From assembly GCA_964389305.1 (NCBI GenBank), contig CAYMEK010000014.1:1-64000 (forward strand): a stretch of 64,000 nt of DNA, in the 5' to 3' direction. The notes below the pieces were generated by a model. The model searched no databases. It was not told the origin of the DNA and was given only the letters and a program-made list of their open reading frames with translations. Of the stretch, positions 24,170 to 31,316 are shown piece after piece. The position numbers and the translations under genes are program-made. Each line of letters opens with the position of its first letter. Position 1 is the first letter of the stretch. This DNA is from CAYMEK01 sp964389305. GTDB lineage: Bacteria > Spirochaetota > Spirochaetia > SZUA-6 > DRHE01.

Positions 24170-25414
24170 ATGAGCGGAAAAGTTCAAGAACAAGCGGATC
24201 CGGGACCTGGGCGGCGCGCCGGCGGGCTCCCGAGACAAATCGTAGAGCGACTGGCGCACGGGGATATCGGTTCTCTGCCCGTGCTCCTGGGACTGGTTCT
24301 GATCGCGGTCATCTTCCAGATTGCGAACTCCAATTTCCTCACGCCGTTGAATCTGACCAACTTGATGGTGCAGATATCTTCCGTGGGGACCATCGCCGTA
24401 GGTGTGGTGCTGGTTTTGCTGATCGGTGAAATCGACCTTTCGGTAGGGGCGGTGAGCGGGTTGTGCGCCGGCTTCATGGGGGTTCTCTCGGTCAAGCTTG
24501 GGGTTCCGGGAATCGCGGCCGTCCTGCTCAGCCTGCTGGCGGGCTTTCTCATAGGCCTGTTCCAGGGGTGGTGGATCACCAAGCTCCACGTGCCGTCCTT
24601 CGTGGTAACCCTTGCCGGGTACCTGGGCTGGCAGGGGGCACTGCTTTGGGTGCTGGGCAGCACGGGCACCATAAACCTTAACGACCTATTTATCGTAGGG
24701 CTGGCCAACACGAGGCTTCCCGTCTGGGCGGGATGGGCAATCGGAGCCGCCGCCGTAGGGTTCTTCGTGCTGACTCGCGCCAGCTTGCAGATCCGCAGGT
24801 CACATCACAGTCTCCAGTCCCAGTCGGTGCTCGCCGTGATTCTCCAGGGCATCGCGATAGCCGTGGTTGTGCTTGGTCCGGTGGCGATCATGAGCGTGAA
24901 TCGGAATCCTCGAGGCAACGTGCCGGTAATGGGTGTGCCGACCGCGGTTATCATCCTCCTGGCGATCGTGATCGCCTTCAATCTGGTCACCAGACGCACC
25001 AGGTACGGTCGCTACGTCTTCGCAGTCGGGGGAGGGGCCGAGGCGGCGCGCCGGGCCGGCATCAATGTCGATCGCATCCGCATCTGGGTGTTTGCCCTGT
25101 GCTCCACCCTGGCCGCCGCCGGGGGGATTCTCGCCGGTTCGCGCCTGTTCGCCGTGAACCAGTCCTCGGGCGGCGGGGACGTGCTGCTCAATTCGATCGC
25201 GGCCGCCGTCATCGGCGGGACGAGCCTGTTTGGAGGCCGCGGCAGCACCTGGTCCGCCCTGCTCGGGGCCTTGATCATCGGCGCCATCGCCAACGGCATG
25301 GACCTGCTGGCCTTTGCCTCTTCGGTGCGATTCATGATTACCGGGGCCGTGCTGCTGCTGGCGGTAACCCTGGATGCGTACACGAGGGCGAGGCGCGAAC
25401 AGGTTGGCGAGTGA
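24170..25414 (+). CDS. xylH: Sugar ABC transporter permease (XylH/RbsC family)
   Basis: The 414-residue permease has about ten helices. Family marks are GEIDLSVGAVSGLCAGFMG in the first half and, near the C-terminus, the cytoplasmic coupling loop VGGGAEAARRAGINVDRI, where the XylH/RbsC families show G-N--AA-lsGI. It ends with IGGTSLFGGRGSTWSALLGA. The central insert QIRRSHHSLQSQ between helices is longer than in RbsC and fits XylH. It forms the inner-membrane channel for the sugar bound by the upstream protein. The ribosome site is poor, so translation may be coupled to the ATPase gene. Confidence 0.87.
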   Translation: MSGKVQEQADPGPGRRAGGLPRQIVERLAHGDIGSLPVLLGLVLIAVIFQIANSNFLTPLNLTNLMVQISSVGTIAVGVVLVLLIGEIDLSVGAVSGLCAGFMGVLSVKLGVPGIAAVLLSLLAGFLIGLFQGWWITKLHVPSFVVTLAGYLGWQGALLWVLGSTGTINLNDLFIVGLANTRLPVWAGWAIGAAAVGFFVLTRASLQIRRSHHSLQSQSVLAVILQGIAIAVVVLGPVAIMSVNRNPRGNVPVMGVPTAVIILLAIVIAFNLVTRRTRYGRYVFAVGGGAEAARRAGINVDRIRIWVFALCSTLAAAGGILAGSRLFAVNQSSGGGDVLLNSIAAAVIGGTSLFGGRGSTWSALLGALIIGAIANGMDLLAFASSVRFMITGAVLLLAVTLDAYTRARREQVGE

Positions 25415-25459
25415 GTTTCCTCCGGCGCTGAAAAACCACTCACAGCCACTTCCGGCCCG

Positions 25460-25537
25460 GGCGGTTAGTTGAACACCGCCGTCCCGAGCCCCTGTTTCCC
25501 CCTAACCCGAAGAGGTTATTTCCTGCCGCTGCAGGAA
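25460..25537 (+). terminator. Pair of hairpins after the sugar importer operon
   Basis: Two inverted repeats lie between the permease and the peptidase genes: GGCGGT / ACCGCC at 25460-25480 with a nine-base loop, and TTCCTGC / GCAGGAA at 25520-25537 with a four-base loop. Either could end the importer message or start a leader for the next gene. Confidence 0.35.
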
Positions 25538-25581
25538 GCGGTACGTTTGCCAGATAAAAGTCCCTACGGAAGGGGTACACG

Positions 25582-28164
25582 ATGAGCATAAACGGCAAGA
25601 CCGCCCGTCGAGGAGCTTTGTTCTGCGCCGCCGCCGGCGTTTTCGCTGCGGCTTTTCTCCTGACGGCGACGTTCGTTTCGGCACAAAAAAACACGGACCC
25701 GGAGGCGGGCGTGCTCCGGGCCACCCTGGACAACGGCCTGCGGGTCGTGATCGTCCCCAACAGCCTGGCTCCGGTCGCAACCACGGTGGTCAACTACCTG
25801 GTCGGCGCCAACGAGGCCCCGGCGGGATTTCCGGGCCTGGCGCACGCGGAGGAGCACATGATGTTCCGGGGCAGCCCCGGCCTGTCGGCGGACGAGCTGG
25901 CCGCGATAACCGCCGCCATGGGTGGGAGCTTCAATGCCGATACCCGGCAGACGGTAACCCAGTATCACTTCACGGTGCCCTCCGAGGATCTGGAGGTAGC
26001 TTTGCACATCGAAGCCCTGCGCATGAGCGGCCTGCTGGATACCGAAGAGCTGTGGCGCCAGGAGCGGGGGGCCATAGAACAGGAGGTCACCCAGGATCTC
26101 TCCAATCCCGAGTACGTGATGTACACGAAGCTCCTTTCGGCTCTCTTCAAGGGGACGGTCTACGCCCACGATGCGCTGGGAACCCGTAAGTCCTTCGAAC
26201 AGACCACCGCCGGCATGCTCAAGGGCTTCTACGATTCCTGGTACGCCCCGAACAACGCCATCCTGGTGGTGGTCGGAAACGTCGATCCTCCTCGGGTGCT
26301 GAAACGTGTGACCGAGCTGTTCGGCCCGATCCCGGCACGCGCGATTCCCTCGCGGCCCGCTGTCCACTTCGAGCCTGTGCAGCCGCAGACGCTTCAGATG
26401 ACCACCAGCCGCCCCTACGCAACGGAATTGATCGCTTTCCGGATGCCCGGCTCCGCCGATCCCGACTACCCGGCCACCCGNNNNNNNNNNNNNNNNNNNN
26501 NNNNNNNNNNNNNNNNNNNNNNNNNNNNNNNNNNNNNNNNNNNNNNNNNNNNNNNNNNNNNNNNNNNNNNNNNNNNNNNNGAGGCTGCCGTAAGACGGGA
26601 AGTGGCAAGGGCGGAGTTTCAGAAGAACTCGATCCCGGGCCTGGCCATGACCTGGTCCCTGGCACTGGCCGTCGACGGGCTGCAGTCCCCGGAGGAGGCC
26701 GTCCGGGCGCTGGCGGCGGTTACCCCCGAGGAAGTGAATGCAGCGGCCGGACGCTACCTGGATTTGGGCCACGTCGTAACCGCCGTATTGACCCCGAAGC
26801 CTTCAGGGGCCCCGGTGGCGAGCCGGGGATTCGCAGGGAGCGAGTCCTTCGCAGCCGTACCCCGCGGCCCCGTTACGTTGCCCGGCTGGGCGAGCGAAGC
26901 GTTGAGCCGGCTAGCGGTGCCCGCCTCGACGATCCATCCCGAAGTAACGGTGCTGGCCAACGGGCTGACACTGATCGTTCAGCCGGAAACGATCAGCGAC
27001 ACGGTGAGCGTTTTCGGCCATATAGAGACCAATCCCTATCTGCAGGAACCGGCGGGTATGGAGGGCATTGCTTCCCTCACCGACGGCCTTTTCTCCTTCG
27101 GAACGACCTCCCTGGACCGTACGGCGTTCCAAAAGGCGGTCGATGACATCGGGGCATCCATTTCCGCCGGCTCGGATTTCTCCCTCCGCGTGCTGGCCGG
27201 ACAGTTCGAGCGGGGCATCGAGCTGCTGGCCGAGAACCAGCTGCGACCGGCGTTCCCGCCGGAAGCGTTCCGGACCCTGCAGCGCCAGAGGGCAGCTGCG
27301 GTGGCAGGGCAGCTACAGAGTCCGGACTACCAGGCAGGCCGGGCGCTGGATAAGTCCCTGCTGCCTGCCGGTGATCCGGCCCTCCGGAAGGCCACACCCG
27401 AAACGATTCGGGCGCTGACCCTGGAGGACGTGCACAGCTACTATCGAAGCGTGTTCAGACCCGATCTGGCCACCGTGGTGGTCGCGGGCAATATCAGCCC
27501 GGAGCTGGCCAGGCGCACGATCGAGAAATACTTCTCTTCCTGGCAGGCGCGGGGGCCGAAGCCCCAGGTGCTCCTGCCCCCCGTGCCGGCGAACGGGCCG
27601 GCGAACCTGAGCGTACCCGATCCGAGCCGGGTACAGGACGCCGTGGCCCTGGCCGAAACCATCGCTCTCACCCTGGACAATCCCGACCGCTACGCCCTGG
27701 AGCTGGGCAACCATGTCCTTGGGGGAGCCTTTTACGCCACACGGCTGTACCGCGACCTCCGGGAGACGGAGGGCCTGGTATATCACGTCTCTTCCACCTT
27801 CGACTTCGGCCGGAGCCGCTCGACTTACTCAGTCGACTACGCCTGCGACCCCGAGGCCGTATCGAGAGCCCGGGGCATCGTGGTTCGAGACCTCGAGGCG
27901 ATGCAGTCTGACCCGGTGAGCCCCCAGGAGCTGCGGCAGGCCAAAGCCTTGCTGCTGAGAGAGATTCCCCTGAGCCAGGCCAGCGTGAACAGTGTAGCCG
28001 GCCAGCTCTTGTATCTGGCCAGCCACGACGTGCCCCTCGACGAGCCGATTCGCGCAGCCAATGCCTACCTCTCCCAGACGGCCGCGGACGTGCAGAAGGC
28101 GTTCTCCCGGTGGGTCCGCATCTCCGACCTGGTGCAGGTCGTTCAGGGGCCGAACCCGCGGTAA
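25582..28164 (+). CDS. Large M16 (insulinase-type) zinc peptidase, interrupted by an assembly gap
   Basis: The visible frame gives 860 residues with a signal peptide (ALFCAAAGVFAAAFLLTATFVSAQ). The N-terminal M16 unit has the inverted zinc site HxxEH in GLAHAEEHMMFRG and a downstream Glu region in RGAIEQEVTQDL. The second unit, from about residue 455, lacks the zinc site and is the usual inactive half that closes the chamber. The protein should be a periplasmic peptidase of the PqqL/pitrilysin type. The 100-base N run removes part of the first unit. Comparison with the fold suggests more than 33 residues are missing, so the true protein is probably near 930-950 residues. The frame holding across the gap is chance. 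Confidence 0.88.
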   Translation: MSINGKTARRGALFCAAAGVFAAAFLLTATFVSAQKNTDPEAGVLRATLDNGLRVVIVPNSLAPVATTVVNYLVGANEAPAGFPGLAHAEEHMMFRGSPGLSADELAAITAAMGGSFNADTRQTVTQYHFTVPSEDLEVALHIEALRMSGLLDTEELWRQERGAIEQEVTQDLSNPEYVMYTKLLSALFKGTVYAHDALGTRKSFEQTTAGMLKGFYDSWYAPNNAILVVVGNVDPPRVLKRVTELFGPIPARAIPSRPAVHFEPVQPQTLQMTTSRPYATELIAFRMPGSADPDYPATXXXXXXXXXXXXXXXXXXXXXXXXXXXXXXXXXXEAAVRREVARAEFQKNSIPGLAMTWSLALAVDGLQSPEEAVRALAAVTPEEVNAAAGRYLDLGHVVTAVLTPKPSGAPVASRGFAGSESFAAVPRGPVTLPGWASEALSRLAVPASTIHPEVTVLANGLTLIVQPETISDTVSVFGHIETNPYLQEPAGMEGIASLTDGLFSFGTTSLDRTAFQKAVDDIGASISAGSDFSLRVLAGQFERGIELLAENQLRPAFPPEAFRTLQRQRAAAVAGQLQSPDYQAGRALDKSLLPAGDPALRKATPETIRALTLEDVHSYYRSVFRPDLATVVVAGNISPELARRTIEKYFSSWQARGPKPQVLLPPVPANGPANLSVPDPSRVQDAVALAETIALTLDNPDRYALELGNHVLGGAFYATRLYRDLRETEGLVYHVSSTFDFGRSRSTYSVDYACDPEAVSRARGIVVRDLEAMQSDPVSPQELRQAKALLLREIPLSQASVNSVAGQLLYLASHDVPLDEPIRAANAYLSQTAADVQKAFSRWVRISDLVQVVQGPNPR
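26481..26580. other. Assembly gap of 100 N
   Basis: Exactly 100 undetermined bases join two contigs inside the M16 peptidase gene. The round number marks a scaffold placeholder and does not measure the missing length. Confidence 0.99.
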
Positions 28165-28483
28165 CCGTGGAGACGTATCCGTCGTAGCGCCAGGTGATAG
28201 GAGCGACCAAACGCCCGGATCGCGGGAAGCGTTGATGCTCCCCTCATCCTGTCCCTCAAGGATCAACATTTTAATGGAAGAGAAAAGGCTGTACGCGCGG
28301 AGCGCCTTCGTACCGCCGTTCGAACTGCCCTCTGCCCGGCTTCCTTGGCCGCTCTCAGTGCTTGCCGTACCAGGGTATACGTCAATGGGTTTGCCCTTGC
28401 TTCTGCCGCATGCTACATTATGGATGCGGTTGATCTCCAAAAGCGCGTGTTGATCGTTTTTGCCTGATCGGGAAGAGGGGGAA
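28165..28483. other. Intergenic stretch without recognisable gene
   Basis: Between the M16 peptidase and the mprF remnant lie about 320 bases. No frame shows homology I recognise, and no clear promoter or hairpin stands out. GC content drops toward the right. Confidence 0.5.
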
Positions 28484-29157
28484 ATGGGGAAAATATCGCA
28501 GCGATCCGGCTCGACCTCCCAGCTGGCTCATGGCGTCAAGGAAGCCGAATCCGACAGCAAGCCCGGCGATTTCCATATCAGCCGCACGCTCACCCTGACG
28601 CTTGGTTTCATGCTTATCTATGTGTCGCTGAGGCTGCTTCAGCTCTTCCTCACGAACGTGCCCGGGCAAGGCAGATCGTAGCGGAATTCAGCCGGTCTTC
28701 CTATGATTTTTTCAAGACCTGGGCGGACAAGAGTTACTACTTCTCCGATACCGGAAAATCCTTTCTCGCATATACGAGATGCATGGGTGTTGCCGTCTGT
28801 CTCGGTGACCCCGTAGGTCCGGAAGATGATTGGGAACGTGTGACTGGCCCTTTGCCGCCATGACTCTGTATTTTCTATTACCTCAGAACATTACGATTTC
28901 CCTGCCTGTTTCCGTTAGTATCTTCATGACGGCGCAGTTTGTAGGTCTCGTCAGCTTCGTCCCCGGGGGACTGGGTGTTTTCGAGGCGGTGCTGCTTCTA
29001 CTGCTGCCGGCAGGGGCGACGCATCCCCAGATCGTCGGCTCCCTTGTTTCGTTCAGGGTTATCTACTATCTCTTTCATCTGGCCATAGGGGCGGCGTTGC
29101 TCGGCATTCATGAGCTGCTGCAATTAGGAAAAAAACTTAAGGGAAAGGAAAAAGGCG
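28484..29157 (+). pseudogene. mprF: Scrambled remnants of an MprF-type lysyl-phosphatidylglycerol synthase/flippase
   Basis: Three pieces of the MprF family lie head to tail but in the wrong order and in different frames. The first (28484-28681) ends with a helix, TLTLGFMLIYVSLRLLQLF, like the last helix before the synthase domain. A frame change leads to the start of the synthase domain (about 28660-28861): RQIVAEFSRSSYDFFKTW, DKSYYFSDTGKSFLAYTR and VAVCLGDPVGPEDDWE. Then, in another frame (28830-29157), comes part of the N-terminal flippase domain, with TAQFVGLVSFVPGGLGVFE and FRVIYYLFHLAIGAALL. In an intact MprF the flippase comes first. A deletion within a tandem or rearranged copy would explain this. 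None of the pieces can be functional alone. Confidence 0.72.
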
Positions 29158-29910
29158 GTGAATCGATTCTCTTTATCCTGGAATCCAGAATACCGGAGCG
29201 CGGTAGTCGCATTGGCTACGTTCACAGGGGCCTACTTCCTGTACTGGTTTATCGCAAACTCCGCTGGATTGAGCAGCTTCTGCGCCAAGCGCCAACGGGG
29301 TGAGAAAGCCCAGGCGATGTACGTCCTCTTGCAGAGAGGTGTTGGCGTGCTTTTTCTCGGTATTCCCTCCGTCGTGGTCACGCTCCTCCTGCCGGAGACC
29401 CGCTTCTCAGATCTTGGTATGATCGCCATCGATTCTGTGACCACTCTGTATTGGATACTGGGAATCAGCGCCGTTGTCATTCCTCTGATATTCGGCTTCT
29501 CCCGGAGATCCAGCTTCTTTGAGATCTATCCGCTTATCCGGAAGCGCATCTGGGATGGCGCCCTGATCGCAGCCAATAGCCTGAGCTGGTGTTTGTATAT
29601 CCTGATCTACGAGTTCCTGTTCCGCGGCTTCCTCCTGATGATCTGTATCCGTGCCTTCGGTGTTTGGCCGGGGATCATGGTCAACGTGGCGCTCTATGTG
29701 TGTGTTCATATACCCTATGGTTTTTGGGTTACCCTCGGTGCCTTGCTCTTGGGAATCGCGATGTGCATCGCAACCGTGCAGACCGGAAATATCTGGACCG
29801 CCTACCTGATTCATCTGTTGGTTGCCCTCCTGAACGACTATGTCGCTCTGGCGGCGAATCCTGAGATCAGTGTGCGTCTGAAAACACAGGTAGTACGTAG
29901 GGTACGATGA
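29158..29910 (+). CDS. CPBP-family intramembrane protein (Abi/CAAX protease-like)
   Basis: The 250-residue protein has about seven hydrophobic segments. Its motif 1 is YEFLFRGFLLMI, where CPBP proteases have EExxxR, so only one of the two Glu remains. Motif 2 His appears in YVCVHIPYG, and HLLVALLND near the C-terminus supplies the His/Asn pair. CPBP proteins include Rce1-like prenyl-proteases and bacteriocin self-immunity factors. The GTG start at 29158 is preceded by AGGA and overlaps the end of the mprF remnant in another frame. The GC content is low for the window. The activity is uncertain because of the missing Glu. Confidence 0.7.
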   Translation: MNRFSLSWNPEYRSAVVALATFTGAYFLYWFIANSAGLSSFCAKRQRGEKAQAMYVLLQRGVGVLFLGIPSVVVTLLLPETRFSDLGMIAIDSVTTLYWILGISAVVIPLIFGFSRRSSFFEIYPLIRKRIWDGALIAANSLSWCLYILIYEFLFRGFLLMICIRAFGVWPGIMVNVALYVCVHIPYGFWVTLGALLLGIAMCIATVQTGNIWTAYLIHLLVALLNDYVALAANPEISVRLKTQVVRRVR

Positions 29911-29967
29911 GCTCAATTTTACGCCGATCTCTTATCGACCAGCTCCTGTCGATGACAAGAGCCAGGT

Positions 29968-31158
29968 TCAGGGGCGGGTTTCCAGCTTCAGTACGATTCC
30001 GAGGACGGCGGAAAATGCGCCTCCGTCAAGATCCTGTCCATGACGGTCGCCGTCTACGAATCCTCCGAAATACCAGTATCGGCTGTAGCGCAGATCCGCA
30101 AAGAGGGAATACGGTTGCTTCAGGCGATATCTCATGATCAGGCCCGCCCTCACGACGAGGCCCGAGAAGGTGTAGGTGAAGTCATACTTCTTTTCGTTGG
30201 GTCCGGCCAAAACGTCCATGCCGGCTCCTCCCGCCAGTATGGCGGTGAGGCGATCATACGCCAGCACCGCTAGGCCAATCTCCGCGCCTGCGTAAAGGCC
30301 AAGAAAGTCCCTTCTCTTTAAAGCCGTACCGTCGATCTCAATCTGGTATGAATCTCGGGAGGGAAGAAAGCGGATGCTGGTCGCCAGATCGATCTCCGTA
30401 CCTCCCCAATGGTAGCCAACGACGTCATCCACCACGAGGTGAGGGCCGAATCGCTCGAGCGGTCCGGCCGGCCTCCAGTAGCCAGTTCCCAATCTGGCGA
30501 CGAAGCCGGCGCCTGGATACCTGGCACCTCGCGCCTCACGCTGTCGGGCGCGTCGCTCCGCGGCCTGGACACGCCGGATACTGCGCCGAAGTGCACCTTC
30601 GTGCTGCCAGAGAGCCTCGCGGAGCGGGCAATCCGGCCGTGGAAGGCTCCAGAGAAGGGCGCTGAACTCCTCGAGGTCATCCCCCGAATAGAGAATCGCG
30701 TATAGATGCCTCTCGGAGCCATGAGCGAACTGTGGCCGAAGCTGGCGAGCTTTGTCCCTAATCGCAGAATCCAGCGGATCAGCGCCGGCGCTTCTGCTCG
30801 CGATTCGCTCCACGTAGTCCAATACATGACGGAGTATCTCTTCGGAGCCTGCTTCCGGCAGATCCTCTCCGCTCATCAATGCGGTGATCACTCTTGCCCG
30901 GAAATAGTATTCGTAGCCGCCGCATACTGTCTGGTTTTGTTCGAGTATGGCCGCGGCCCACTCGACGTCACCTGAGTCAATTGCTCGTGCAAGCTCGCTC
31001 CGAGCGGCATCACCGCACGGACCGGTAGTGGCGGGTTCCTTCGCGCTGGATATTCCATCGATCAGCAAGAACAGCACAACAGCGTAGAGCATGACAAACC
31101 GATTGCTCCAGCCCGAGCTTAATCTGTGAGTCTGCAGGGCGTCGACTTCCTTCTTCAC
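29968..31158 (-). CDS. Exported protein of unknown function with a C-terminal barrel-like domain
   Basis: I do not recognise a family. After a basic N-terminus there is one hydrophobic segment (FVMLYAVVLFLLIDGISS) that would act as a signal or anchor. Residues about 50-220 are helical and charged and resemble an alpha-solenoid (ARAIDSGDVEWAAAILEQ). From about residue 230 the sequence turns into Gly- and Tyr-rich strands (VARLGTGYWRPAG, LYAGAEIGLAVLAYDRL, LFADLRYSRYWYFGG, AFSAVLGIVLKLE), as in a small outer-membrane barrel. The frame is open to TTG 31173, but that TTG overlaps the proposed -10 box, so I start at GTG 31158. ATG 31092 is another choice. Confidence 0.6.
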   Translation of the reverse strand: MKKEVDALQTHRLSSGWSNRFVMLYAVVLFLLIDGISSAKEPATTGPCGDAARSELARAIDSGDVEWAAAILEQNQTVCGGYEYYFRARVITALMSGEDLPEAGSEEILRHVLDYVERIASRSAGADPLDSAIRDKARQLRPQFAHGSERHLYAILYSGDDLEEFSALLWSLPRPDCPLREALWQHEGALRRSIRRVQAAERRARQREARGARYPGAGFVARLGTGYWRPAGPLERFGPHLVVDDVVGYHWGGTEIDLATSIRFLPSRDSYQIEIDGTALKRRDFLGLYAGAEIGLAVLAYDRLTAILAGGAGMDVLAGPNEKKYDFTYTFSGLVVRAGLIMRYRLKQPYSLFADLRYSRYWYFGGFVDGDRHGQDLDGGAFSAVLGIVLKLETRP

Positions 31159-31172
31159 CGGCTTCTCGTTCA

Positions 31173-31201
31173 AGTATAGATCCCATCACTGGCCGACGCA
31201 A
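31173..31201 (-). promoter_or_regulatory. Candidate sigma-70 promoter for the exported unknown protein
   Basis: On the minus strand TTGCGT (31201-31196) and TATACT (31178-31173) are 17 bases apart. Transcription would begin near 31166, giving a leader of only about eight bases before GTG 31158. Confidence 0.5.
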
Positions 31202-31316
31202 TGCGCTCGCGTTGGCTTCCGGTATATTGGCCGGGAATCAAAGACCGTCCTTCCCAGCAAGTGGTGGCACTAACGGGTCGGCTTGGTCACCCGCTCTCAG
31301 AGCCCGGTTCCTCAGC

